From Macrotrachela quadricornifera (taxonomy: Eukaryota; Rotifera; Eurotatoria; Philodinida; Philodinidae): a stretch of 64,000 nt of DNA. The stretch lies in assembly GCA_022393335.1 (NCBI GenBank), contig JAJEKB010021308.1:20206-84205 (forward strand), given 5' to 3'. This document shows, piece after piece, positions 10,718 through 22,561 of this stretch (within the stretch, counting starts at the first letter, position 1; the number at the start of each line of letters is the position of its first letter). The position numbers and the translations under genes are program-made. Below the pieces are notes generated by a model. It did not search any database. It was given only the letters and a program-made list of their open reading frames with translations, and was not told the origin of the DNA.

Positions 10718-13700
10718 ATGAGCACTTTCATTGGTACTGGTCTTGCATCCGAACTTATACCTGAACCGCGCATACCCCGTTTACAAGGTCGAACAAAACT
10801 TTTCATGATAATTAGTATTAGTGTGATAGCTTGTGTTATTCTAATAATCTTAATTACGACATTAGTCATTTTTCTCCTTAAAAAACAGCATTCTTCGTCG
10901 TCAGGTAATGATTACTTATCTACTACTACTGTTATTAACAATATTTCATCAACAACAACTGGTTTGAATCTATCAAATGGATCAATAATATCAAGTATGT
11001 TAATTTATCTATCGTGATAAATAAGTAAACGAATAAAAAAGTTCTCTTCACCAAATATACAAATAGATGATAAATAACTGATTTCAGTCGATGTATAGTA
11101 AACGATAATATTTTATACTTTACGACATATTTTTATTTAATATATTCAATCCGATGGGACTCACAATGACCTATAATAAAAAAAGGTTGATTATCTCCAT
11201 TCTGTTTTAACTAGACATGACCTATGTCTTAACCGTTGGGGCTCAACGTAAAGACTAATGCAATAATTCGTTTGACTACAGTTAGGGTTTTTCAAGTACT
11301 ATATTCTGCACAGTTAAAATAAGTACTCTATTGGTTTTAATATTGAACCCAAACGGTTGGGATTTGCGTCATATTCAGATTGAACTCGACTCGAACTCAA
11401 GTTTTGATGTTCGTGTTCGAGTTGAGTTCAATCATAGAACGTTTGACTTGAAAACTCGAAGTTGTATCCGAGATTGTTAACTGTCTAGTTTTAACCAAAC
11501 GTGCTATTCTTTTGGGTTAATAATAGGAAATGTTTAATGTTTGTATTTATAAGAGAAATGTCAACGAATGTCGTGTTAATCTACTACAATTGACTTCAAG
11601 AAGCAAAAGCAGCCGTCTGTAATCTTCAGAAAAATATACTCACATATGTATTCTAAAAGTTAGCTTGCCTAAGTATACCGTTATGAACTCATCTCACTCT
11701 CACAAAACGTAGGATATCTTAATTTAGAATTCAAGTATTTCCGCATACGATTCGCTTCACGAGCGATTCCAACGTTACCAGCACGGGTTCCATATGCATC
11801 TCGACGAGCTCTATCAATTCCAAACTTGACCTTTTGTCTTTGAACCTTCCTAAGCCAGAAAAATGCAAGAAACATGCGAAATTCACCTAAAAAAAGCTAA
11901 TACGCTCGTAATACCGCCTACAATTCGCTCTGAAAGCGATTCCAATACAACCAACACTGGTCCCAGATGTATCTCGATGCGCTCTATCGATTCCATACAC
12001 TATTTTTCCTCGTAGATCCTTCATTGCTCCGTAGAACAGTGAAATACCACTCCATAAATATTCAAATATCATTCTCTTCGATCTACAATATTTTTTAAAT
12101 TATTTTTTGCAAAAATAATGATGCTACCATATAGATCTCAATGAGAGCATTCGATTTCACATGTCATTTATTAATTTTGATTGAGCCAAGACTGAGAAAA
12201 ATACTAATTACTCTCTAAGAAGCTATTGACTTATTTCACCAATGATTTACCAAAAATGAGGAAGATAGCAAGTTTTGTTGAATTGATATATTTTGACGGT
12301 ATAAAAATTAATATTTTTTTTAAGGAAAAAAATGTCGAAAAAAATTCGAAATAGAAAAATTGGTCTTGCAAAAATAGTTTTTTTTAAGTTTTGAATTTTT
12401 TTGTATTTTTTTTATTTTTCATTCTTTTATGATTTTTGCACTCGTTACTTTTAATTGAATTTTGCATAATATAAAAGGAGAAAGATAAGAAAATTTCAGG
12501 AAATTTTTTGGACAAATAAAATCTAATAGTCTACGGGAATAATCGTTAAGAATGTATAACAGAATATTTTCTCTCATTTTTGAGTATTGTTTTGTTCAAT
12601 ATCGAAACACAATTTGTTTTTTTGACGGTTCAACAGGTCAGATATCATCATATATAATGCTAGCAGAGGTTGATTATAACGTTTGTACTTATCATTTAAG
12701 ATCCCCGAAAAGATTAATCAATATGTCTTCTATTACTCAATGATGTCTTGTCCTATTGTAAAGGAAATGTCTAGGAAGAAAAATAATACATGAAATCGAT
12801 AGAACGTATCGAGATACATCTGGATGCAGTGTTACTTATATTGGAATCGCTTTCAGAGAGAATCGTAGGCGATGTTACAAACTTATAAGCTTTTTATAGG
12901 TGAATTTTGCATGTTTTTTGCATTTTTGTAGCTTAGAAAGGTTCAAAGACAAAAAGTGAAGTTTGGAATCGCTCGTGGAGCGAATCATAAGTGAAAACAC
13001 TCGAATCCTTAACTAAGATATCCTACACATCCAATTCATAGAAATCAACGTACACATTCTTTTATTTGTTCAGTTAATGAATATAAGTAATTAATAGAAT
13101 TACTAAGAATATAGAGACAGAAAAACTTTGCTGTAGATAATAATGACGGTGCGACTACAGCAAAGAAACGAATACCCAAGTATTAGTAGTTCCTGAACAA
13201 GCACTAATATCATCAGGAGTTAGATCAGAAAAAAGAAATCAAAGAAAGGCGGGTTCAACAAAGAATGACTAAAAATTGTCGAATATCAAGCATTTTCAAA
13301 AGAATATAAATTTGATCGGATTCAAGCAACATGTATTGCTGATAATAAAGAGGTTTTTGTAGATGTCTGAGAAAAGGCTGATGTTAATAGTCACATGAAC
13401 ACTCACAAACAAACTAACAGTTAAATGCTATCATTTAATCAAGAGTTAGTTCAAATTTCCCTTATCATGTATTGAAATAGACAAAATCTTTATTAGGTGG
13501 AATGGGAGTTTGTCAAAAGCTATTAGATCAAATGAAAATATACTATCAGAAGAAAAACTGTTCAATAACTCTATATACTTGTTAATTAGTAGCATTTCTT
13601 GATTCAACGTAACAAAGATGACACAGTGGCGAGATAATTCTTGATCATTACACTAGCATAAAATTTGGAAATCGCTGTATATCACGAATATACTTTCTGC

Positions 13701-16700
13701 TTTTCGGGCTTCAAAAGGTGGCAGCACTGGCCAATACATGATATATTTCAGTAATATTGATCTTTCTGTCAAAATTTTTAGAAAGCTTTGCCTCATTGCT
13801 GAATCGTGTTTCTATCTATATCTAACTATTTAACTACTATCTATACAGAAAGTGCGAATACGACTTCGGAAAATGTATTGAATGATTTTAAAATGAAACA
13901 AAACTTCTACTCTTTCTTTGATATTTCTTGTCTTGTTATATCGGCCAGTTGTTTCTAAAACCAACTATGTAAATATATCTAAACGACTGTATCTTCTTAT
14001 ACATTTAAAACATTTATGCACTTTATAGAATCAAATCACAAAAATAAAAACTCTTTAGGGTATATGCATGTGGGGACTCTCATGAGATTAGCTTGGTAAC
14101 TTCTTGAGGAGTCCCTAAAGACTCCACGAGGGAGTTTCGGTTAGGGAAATGTTCGTTGAGAAATATTTTTCGAAGTCTATCAGAAAAAAATCTCATATGA
14201 CTGGTAAGCAAAGAGTTCAAATATTATCATCTCCTACACTCTTCACGGTAACCGCTGAGAATGTCCTCAAAAAAATGTCCTTTAAAAAATGTCTCCGAGT
14301 TTTTGTCCTTCAAAAAATGTCTTTTATCGAAAATATCTTGTACTAAAAATGTCCTTTAAGAATAGTCCTTTTCAATAAAGTCCTACGAAAAAATGTCCTT
14401 ATGTTATTTAAATGTTCTTTGAGTAAATCATTAATGAAATGAACGTAAAGAAGATGAGGTAGATGATGATGTTAAAAATGATGGTGAAGAAGATGATGAT
14501 GTTTCATCACTAAATATTGTATCAAGGGATGCCATTTTAAAATATGCAACGTGTCTATTTGTGAATAGAATATTAGTGTATTTCACTGTTTTATAACACC
14601 TTTTTTCGTTCTTTCTTTTTTCATTCTGTTCTCAACCTATCCTCCATGAAAGTAATATAGTTCAACATTTTCGTACCACAGCGTCATCTGCATCTTGATC
14701 CAACCCATTTCATACATTAGATTAAAGTAAAAGACATTTTTACACGAGGGACTTTTTTCCGAAGGATATTTTGTCCAAAGACATTTTTAAAAGGACAAAA
14801 TCATGGAGGACATTTTTACCGAGGACAAAAACTCGGGGACATTTTTTAAAAGACGTTTTTTTGAGGACATTCACATACGTATTCCTCTTCACTACTATTT
14901 GAAACAGACAAAAGAAACATTGTTGATAATGAGAAAGAAAGTAACAGAGAAAATATTTTTGAATGAGCTCACTTACCCGTTCAATAGAGCACTATTCGAA
15001 ATTATATGAAATAGAACTTCAAATAATCTACTAACTTGAGGGGAGAGTAAAATTTGAATATTCTTTTATCTAGATTTCAATAAAACAATGGATATGAAAA
15101 GAATAAAAGCGGCAAAACTACGTTTCGTACCACCTCGCCATTCCGAACTCCTGTAGCAGGTGTCTGTTACGAACTTCCAGCAAAAAAATTATTCAAAATT
15201 TTCGTCAAGGATGTCGGAATGACAAAATTTAATTAAAAAACAGGATGTTCGTAATGAAATATGTCCGGAAGATCGTGAGTAACATTTACCATCACTCCTT
15301 AAAGATCAAACAGAAACTTTGATTGGAGATCGGAATGAGGAAGTACAGGAGTCTATACCCATCAATACAGGAAGGTCGTAATGAAATTACGGGGTGATCG
15401 AAATGAAACAACAGGATGTTCGGGAATAAGTGAAAGTCTACGCATTAGGGAACGGCATCAGGATCAAAAAATCTTTCCAGCCCCGGTCAAAGGTTTGTGC
15501 ACTATTTCATTAATTGAAATTTTAGGCGATTGATTGACTGTGCATTTTGTAGAGAAATGTTTGCTCTTTAAGCCTATGTATTTTCAAATATACTGCAGGT
15601 CTTCACGGTCAACTAATTTAACAAATAAATGATCGGGACCAATTCTGGTCCCGATTAATCCCGATACAACTGGTCCCGATCATTTATTTGTTAAATTAGT
15701 TGACCGTGAAGACCTGCAGTATATTTGAAAATACATAGGCTTAAAGAGCAAACATTTCTCTACAAAATGCACAGTCAATCAATCGCCTAAAATTTCAATT
15801 AATGAAATAGTGCACAAACCTTTGACCGGGGCTGGAAAGATTTTTTGATCCTGATGCCGTTCCCTACTACGCATTGTCACGAAAATTTTAAGTAATATGC
15901 CGGTCTTCAGATTATCATAGTCGATAAGAAAAATCGAAAAAAAAGTGATTATGTTCGTAACGATCTCCTGGTATATTTATTCACGAACTTCTTGTCATTC
16001 TTAACTTATAGTACAGGCGTTATCCAATGTTGGTCGTTACGATCTCCAGGACTATATCAGACATAGCAAAAAACATTCTATTCTAAACTTTGAATCGGTC
16101 CGTCAGACGTATTTTACTTTTTCTATTACGATCTTCTGTAAAACAGTATTTCCGAACATCCGTAATACTCTTCAAAAATAAAATTTATTTCCGAACTCCC
16201 GATATAAATCTCTAAAAAAAGTTACTTTTACGAACTCCTATGAAAAATCGTCAAAAAAAAATTTCGATTCTGAACACCCGGTCATGCTGTCAGATGTTCG
16301 TAATAGGTGGTACGAAACGTAGTTTACCCATAAAAGCCACTATAGAACAAGAAATATCCATTACTAATACATTTATATAGTTTTCTATAATTATTTCATT
16401 ACGTGATATTGAACAATGTTCTATATATGATTCTAGAGAATTTTAGACTTCTTCTACCAAAAAAAAGTTCATCTTCAATTTATCCTTTTTTGATACTTGA
16501 GAAATCATTGATATAGACATCAGTAAAACATATTATAATGGTATTTTTCTTTATAGTAACTGACAATTCTCTCTATTCTTCTCCATCGCATCAAACGCAG
16601 TGAAAAACAATATCATAGAAGTTTTTCTTTTCTCACAATTCAAAAAAAATGAAAGGTTCCTTTTGATGATGATTATATTTTCTCATTCTTTAAGTACCAC

Positions 16701-17608
16701 TTCGTGCCAGTTTGGTAGATATTTCTACAAATGCCACATGGAACAAGAATGGTCAAACAGTAGGAGGACAAAATCCAACACTTTATTGGCCTCGTGGGTT
16801 ATATGTGGATGATGAAGACACAATTTATGTTGCTGACTGGGCAAATCACCGTATTGTAGCATGGAAATCGGGTGAATCAGACGGACATATAGTGGCAGGT
16901 GGGCATGGAATAGGAAATGGTACTCATCAATTGCAGCAACCATCAGATGTGATCGTGGATAAAGAGAGAGATAGTCTTATTATTTGTGATCAAATAAATA
17001 GAAGAGTAGTTGAATGGCCTCGACAAAATGGAACAAGTGGAGAAGTAATTATTTCCAATATCTCTTGTCGAGGTTTGACAATGGATGACAATGGATTTCT
17101 CTATGTCTCTGATTATGACAAACATGAAGTAAGAAAATATCGAACGGGTGAATCCCAAGGAATATTAGTAGCAGGTGGAAATGGAAGCGGAAATCGTCTT
17201 AATCAGCTCAATCACCCCACTTACATATTTGTCGATCGAGAACACTCAATATTTGTGTCTGAGTATGATAATCACCGTGTGATGAAATGGATAGAAGGTG
17301 CAAAAGAAGGTATTGTTGTTGCTGGTGGACACGGAAACGGAAATAGTTTGACACAATTGTCTGGTCCTGGAGGAGTTGTAGTTGATAAATTGGGTACTGT
17401 TTATGTAGTTGATACTTGGAATCTTCGTATTGTACGTTGGCCAAAAGGAGCACAACAAGGAAATGTTATTGCTGGTGGAAATGGTCAAGGAGCACAACCA
17501 AATCAACTCAATATGCCCATAGGATTGTCATTTGATCGACAAGGTAATCTCTATACTGTTGATTCGGTTAACAACCGAGTACAACGATTTAATATTGAAA
17601 TACCATGA
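10718..17608 (+). CDS. Type II membrane protein with extracellular NHL beta-propeller
   Basis: I join two exons. Exon 1 (10718-10994) encodes 92 aa: a short basic cytosolic tail, a single membrane helix at about residues 28-54, and a Ser/Thr-rich stalk. It ends in phase 1 at TCA-A before GTATGT. Exon 2 (16695-17608) follows TTCTTTAAG in the matching phase and encodes about 304 aa with six NHL-type blades (NHRIVAW, NRRVVEW, KHEVRKY, NHRVMKW, NLRIVRW, NNRVQRF) separated by VAGG(N/H)G loops. TGA ends it at 17606-17608. NHL propellers bind proteins, glycans or RNA; the topology suggests an outside role. The 5.7-kb intron is odd beside typical ~50-bp introns here and is filled with transposons. 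Exon 2 is very secure; the join is inferred from phase and topology. Confidence 0.75.
11709..13026. mobile_element. Large foldback with protein-like arms, inside the NHL gene intron
   Basis: Left arm about 11709-12010 and right arm about 12786-13026 are imperfect inverted copies, both ending GTAGGATATCTTA. Read outward on its own strand, each arm has two peptide blocks. The left arm (minus) gives GIDRAHRDTSGTSVGCIGIA and then FGIDRARRDAYGTRAGNVGI; the right arm (plus) gives EIDRTYRDTSG and a shortened KFGIARGAN. The two blocks are separated by a short GTGAATTT...TAG segment that looks like an intron. I do not recognise the peptide. It could be a captured gene fragment duplicated head to head. 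Confidence 0.5.
13027..14258. other. Intronic sequence, nothing firmly recognised
   Basis: A fragmentary open stretch near 13180-13270 could be decayed coding sequence, but it is broken by stops and has no recognisable motif. Confidence 0.35.
14259..14872. mobile_element. Inverted-repeat element made of AATGTCC repeats
   Basis: The ends GAATGTCCTCAAAAAAATGT (14259) and its reverse complement (to 14872) define a 614-bp element. Both arms carry many AAAAATGTCC or GGACATTTTT units in opposite orientation. The centre (about 14450-14600) has an open stretch rich in Asp and Glu (EDEVDDDV, GEEDDDV), possibly a transposase relic. No clear target duplication was found. Confidence 0.6.
15103..16337. 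mobile_element. MITE with 8-bp duplication, copy A, interrupted by a hAT MITE
   Basis: Element 15111-16329 is flanked by ATAAAAGC (15103-15110 and 16330-16337). Its inverted ends share AAACTACGTTTCGTACCACC. Subterminal copies of (T/A)CGAACTCC(C/T)GG-like motifs recur. The copy at 58761-59317 has the same ends and inner sequence and lacks the nested insertion, which confirms the boundaries. Confidence 0.8.
15438..15874. mobile_element. Near-perfect palindromic hAT-type MITE
   Basis: Element 15446-15866 (421 bp) is flanked by CTACGCAT on both sides (15438-15445 and 15867-15874). Its arms start TAGGGAACGGCATCAGGATC and are almost identical over about 200 bp, with a small spacer near 15650. The TAGGG end and 8-bp duplication fit hAT elements. 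The high arm identity suggests recent insertion or an arm-correcting process. Confidence 0.85.
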
Positions 17609-18885
17609 AATTAATGGGATAAACTGATAAATTTTATTTATTTTCAGCTATTGATTATATTTTTTCTTTTATTTACTGTGTAATTTTAATTGAAAAGAAA
17701 TAAATGCATGGGAATAAATTGATGTATATTTATATTTGCGCGCACGCGACCAGAGAGATCCTGGTTGTTGGAGGCACAACGGCCAACAGCGACAAGACAA
17801 TGTATGTACATACATACGTATATGAAAGGTCTTTCCGTTGTGTTTGTCCAATAAGAGCAGTATCTCTCTGGGTCGAATTAATGTAGAAAACATACATTAA
17901 TCCAACACTAAAAAAAATAAAGTTAGTCATTCAGAAAACACTCATACCCCTAACAATAAATATTTAGTTTTGAATTGTAATAAATATATTACTCTTTCTG
18001 TTTCAATGTAACAGTAATATATTTATTTAAAGAAAAATTTTATTTTCCATCTACAACTAACTGAGAATTATTTTTAAGAATATTACCTATTTTGTTTAGT
18101 TAAACGATATTTGAATGATAAATATCATCTTATTATATAGTATAGTAAAACAATGATCATTCATGAATAAAGCAATTAATTTCATCGGTCAAGTATGTCA
18201 TTGTTTTCATTTATATATACAAATATATGTGAAACGAATTGAGTCATATGTCCGTAAAAAAATATCCTTTATATGCATATGTCATTGAGGATGGGTAAGG
18301 GTGAGGGCGAAGGGTGAGTCGTAGTTTCTCATTGGCGAACATAAACATGAATATTTATTTAAAATTCTATAACTTAATTTCCAAGTTTAAGACGAAAATT
18401 TAAATCTAAAGTTTATGCAAACTTAAATTAATATTAAACATTATAATGAGTATAAAATAAAATCTGCTACATGTAAATCTTTTTGAATTTTCGTCTTATT
18501 TACTGCAATCTGTAGAGTTCGTTCTATATAGATCTTTTTCAATTTTTGTACCACGAATTTATTGTAATTTGTAGAGTTCGCAAAATTACAAAGAGAGAGA
18601 GAGTATCTGTTGTTAGCATTTTTAATTAGTTTTTGTTCGAAATTCGCTTAACATATTTCATACTATTCACAATATAGAATCTGATATCGAATAGACAAGA
18701 ATTAATTGATCGAGATGTTTTGTCATTTATTTCCAACAGACAATGATATCAGAAGCGTACTTCACCTCAGTTTGGTGAATATGCACAACGCCGTTATAAA
18801 TTAAACCAAACTCATACCATCGTTGATACCAATGCATATACAGCTGTTTGCAAAAAAACTTGGAGGCATTGTTCCACATATATCA
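17609..18885. other. Intergenic, nothing recognised
   Basis: AT-rich 3' flank of the NHL gene. Short open frames at 17669-17930 overlap in several frames and look random. Confidence 0.4.
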
Positions 18886-19340
18886 TCTATCTATATATAT
18901 AAAGAAGAAAGTTTGTCTGTTTGTCTGTTTGTGTGTTTGTCTGTTCGCTTATAACTCAGTCCCGGTAAAAGCTAGCGTCACCAAATTTTCCACAATACTT
19001 CCCTAGGTCCAGAGGAAGGTTTTAGGATGGTTTTTTACTTAATAATTTCACCTGAACAGACTGTTTGCCCCTCCTTTTGTTGAATTACTACGGTAAGTAC
19101 CTTTTCTAAAGAGTCTGTGCGCGTGATTGTTCTTCTCAATAACTTGAGAACAAAAGTAGATAATAATCTGCATTTTTTGTCATTGAACATAACAGGTTCC
19201 AGGATGCTCGATAAAAGCAAATAGAATTTATAAGATAAACGGTGATCGTATAAGTGGAAATATCCATCGAATCTAGAAAGTAACAAGTGGGATAAAATTC
19301 CATTACTCATAACTCATAATCTATATATATGTCACAGTTG
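18886..19340. mobile_element. Possible non-autonomous Helitron or similar repeat
   Basis: Starts with TCTATCTATATATATAAAGA followed by GTTTGTCTG repeats, then a TCACCAAATTTTCCACAATA segment and a (A/C)TAGGTCCAGAG motif. The stretch ends at another CTATATATAT. The TCTATATATATAAA start with a GTTTGTCTG tract is common at Helitron-like ends. The boundaries are uncertain. Confidence 0.35.
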
Positions 19341-20260
19341 ACTTGGAAATTCAGGTGAGTTTGGAATGCGCGGAAAAAAATAGAGAAACAAAAGAGAAAC
19401 GAAAGCTAAACATAAACAAAGATTTGAAAATTAAAAAAAGACAGAAAAATAAAATCGTTTTCTTCATCAATAAATCTATGTGATTCGAATTGAATATTAC
19501 AAGAATATTATAAATGGCTTTTTGTAAGAGCATTATGATATTCATTCTGTTTTCTTTTTACGAAAGAATATTTTCATTTTCGTTGTATTTGGAAGGTTAT
19601 ACATAAATGATATTTATAAAAACTGTATTTGATTGATATTAATAAATGAATAAATCATAAAAGCTTGCATTTTAAAATATTTTGATGCATGAAATCTATG
19701 TGTCACCATCATTTATCTATTTTATATTTTCTTAGTAGAGGTTCGTTCCTACGAAACGAAGATTCAGTGATATTGCTATGATAACTTTTTTAATTAAGAT
19801 ATTTCATTTGTTATTTCATATTTAATTTATCAAATTTTATGGAAATATTTATTTCAGTAAACAATTTTATTCGCTGCCTTTTTTTCAACCCTTCTCGAAA
19901 TCATTTCGTCTGAACTATTGAAAATTCATTATAATTTCAAGGAGCATTAAAACAAAATGTTCGTCAAACTCAATTGCTGTATTTCTCTTTCCAATCTATG
20001 TCGTCATTTTCATCAGCTCGCTGCTCGAGAGTCAATAAAAAATATTTTACATAACCTCTATTTTCTAAGAATTTGGTGAGGAGTAATTTATAATTCATTC
20101 ATATAATTTATGCGTCGCAAACATTTATTCTATGCATACAAACATATATTACTATAAATTAAAATATTTGGAAGCAGTCTAACCTACACCTTAAATTAAA
20201 AACTGCAGCAGGTTAGTTTTTAAAAAGAGAAAAAGAAAGAGAAAGAAAAATATTTCATTA
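19341..20260. other. Intergenic, nothing recognised
   Basis: Very AT-rich, with no convincing gene or repeat. Confidence 0.35.
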
Positions 20261-20264
20261 AATC

Positions 20265-20580
20265 AATGTCTCGATGTCCCGTAATCGAAAAAAATAGGTA
20301 GCGAAAATCTTCTCCTAAATACAGAACGACAGAAAATCCGATGTCCCGCATGTCCCGCCTTGAAAAAAAAAGAAAATCTATTTTTTCTCTAATACAAATT
20401 TCAATGTCCCGCATGATCCGACTAGAAAAAAATCTATATAAAAAAATTAATTCTACTTTTTCTCTATTACAAATGTCCCGCATGGCCCGCTTTCAAAAGA
20501 AAATTTATCTATCTTATAAGAAAAAGAAATTATTTTTTTAACTAATACAAACTTCAATGTCCTGTATGTTCCGTTGATCA
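20265..20580. repeat. Diverged minisatellite with ATGTCCCGCATG cores
   Basis: Cores ATGTCCCGCATG(T/A/G) at about 20341, 20404 and 20473, and a weaker one at 20557, are separated by A/T-rich spacers of 60-85 bp. Open frames on both strands here are by-products of the repeat. Confidence 0.6.
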
Positions 20581-20859
20581 AAAAAATAACTATATAAGCA
20601 AACAAATATAAATAACCAACATATTATTTTTTCCTTATATTCAATATAAACATCTCTTTAAGCCAATAATAAATTTTAAATCATTCATATTTTTAATTTG
20701 TCTTTTATAAAAGAATATAACATATCTCTTTTATTTAAGCTAATTACTTATACATTCACGAATTCTATTTTTTTCTCTATAAAATAAAAACATAGATATA
20801 GATATTATTTTCATATTTCTATCAATTCTAATCTCAACTAAATTCTCTAACCAACTGCG

Positions 20860-21350
20860 ACATATATAAAGAAGTTATGTCTGTCTCTGTCTTTTTTTTA
20901 TACATTTGAACACCGAGCGAGTTAGCAGTGCCAAGCCTTTCATAGCATACTCTTAGGTTCTGAGAGAGATCGAGAAAGGGTCAGTATGATTGGCGGGAGG
21001 GTTGAAGTGAAACTTTACACAGTTTATGATACATTGAAATTTCTACCAGTCTTTTAAAAGTTTTAGAGCATTAGCTGCCATTGTTAGAATATCTGCCTCT
21101 TAGTGTCACATTTTTTGCGCTGGGTGTTGCTATAAAGTATGGCAATACGCATGAGTTAAGAGAAAGACATTGACACTCCCACACTATTTGTTGAATTATC
21201 CCATTTAAGAATGAATGTAAGTGTATGCACGGCGAGACATGTAGTGATAATAAATGAAAAGGTCTCAAGCACGTCCTCTATACATCTTCTGTCATTTTCT
21301 GATATGGTAAGTTTCCAGTATGGAAATTTCCCGAGCAACGCCGAGTACTT
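20860..21350. mobile_element. Possible Helitron-like element
   Basis: Begins with CATATATAAAGAAGTTATGT and a GTCTGTCTCTGTC tract like the one at 18900. It contains the similar CTTAGGTTCTGAGAG motif. It ends near CCCGAGCAACGCCGAGTACT, which resembles the GC-rich hairpin near Helitron 3' ends. The final CTAG-type terminus is not clear. Confidence 0.4.
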
Positions 21351-21753
21351 CCACTAAACCCCTCCCCATATTAGAAGCCCTCCCTTATCAGAAGCCCCTC
21401 TGATTTTTCGAAAAAAATTTTAAAATTTTCAAGATTCTTTTTCAGATTTTCATGCTAAAACTACGAAAATTTTTCGATTTTCAGGTAAAAATTTTGCTGA
21501 CTCTTATCTAGTTGTGCTAATATTTGGAAATACTGCCAAAAATCTTCTGGAAAACCCATAAAACCTTGAAAAACTCTAAAAACCCTTACGAACCCTTTTT
21601 TCTAACAGTTTACGAAATTTTTTTCAGACTTAATAGAAGCTCCCCTCTACAAGTTTCGTATGGTAGACACATTAGAAGCTCCCCTCTGCAAGCTTCATAT
21701 GGTAGACACATTAGAAGCCCCCGGGGGCTTCTAATATAGGGGAGGGTTTAGTC
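21351..21753. mobile_element. MITE with ACTAAACCC ends and internal 39-bp tandem repeat
   Basis: Left end ACTAAACCCCTCCCCATATT (near 21354) and right end AATATAGGGGAGGGTTTAGT (to 21752) are inverted repeats that extend into TAGAAGCCC. Inside, 21633-21720 has a tandem repeat of ATTAGAAGCTCCCCTCT(A/G)C with period about 39 bp. No target duplication is clear. Confidence 0.65.
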
Positions 21754-21865
21754 TTCTATACAAGTGCTCTTCGAACGATCTTATGTATACTGCTAAATAG
21801 CCCACGATGAATAGTATACAACAGTACAAATTCATATTTTATTTATTCACTTCTAAGAGAGATTT

Positions 21866-22302
21866 TATCAAGGGGAGAACATCTGACTCCATGACTCCAC
21901 TTGACTCCAGGTTGACTCCACTTGACTGAAGGCTGTAGTTTCATTCTTGGAACTATTTCCCAAAAACGGAACATTTTTGTTCTGTCATGGGAAATAATTC
22001 CCAAAAACAGAACAAAAATGTTCTGTTATGGGAATTATTTCTCAAAACAGAACAAAAGTGTTCTGTTTTTGGGAGTTGTTTTCCAACAATGAACACTTGT
22101 ATTGTAATGGCAATTCATTAATAGAGAAGCAGCAGAATCTGTTATCTCGCATGACTCCATGCAATTCGGCGTGATTCTACGTGACTCTGCGTGACTCCGT
22201 GCGAGTCATTTGGCTCCAAGTGATTCCACTGACTCCATTTGACTCCACTTGACTCCACACTGACTCCAAGGGACTGGAGTCAGGTGTTTCCCCCTTGGAT
22301 TT
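21866..22302. mobile_element. Inverted-end element rich in TGACTCCA repeats
   Basis: TCAAGGGGAGAACATCTGAC at the left pairs with the reverse complement of GTCAGGTGTTTCCCCCTTGG at the right. Both subterminal regions carry many TGACTCCA copies. The centre has three inverted or direct copies of GAACAAAAATGTTCTGTT-like sequence with (T)CCCAAAAACAG flanks. No coding potential. Confidence 0.6.
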
Positions 22303-22561
22303 TATACAAATATCTCGTTGTCATGGACATAGCAGAATTTTTTGTCATGGATATTTCAATGTTTTTGACTTTTTCATCTGAAAAATGTTGGAGTTCCACA
22401 TTTTTTTTTGAATTTTTCCTCTAAATAGTATGTTGGTATATTTGAAAAAAAATTGGCACATTTTGTTATACAATATTTCCTCAAACAAGAGCTGTTTCAA
22501 ATGTTTCACGTAGGAATTGATAACCTGCAATGAGTAACATCGAATATCATAGTTCTATCTT

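Noticed and set aside
14149..14346. 65-codon open frame MFVEKYFSKSIRKK
   Set aside because: Most of it lies in the AATGTCC repeat of an inverted-repeat element.
20220..20541. Open frames on both strands in the ATGTCCCG repeat
   Set aside because: By-products of the tandem repeat.
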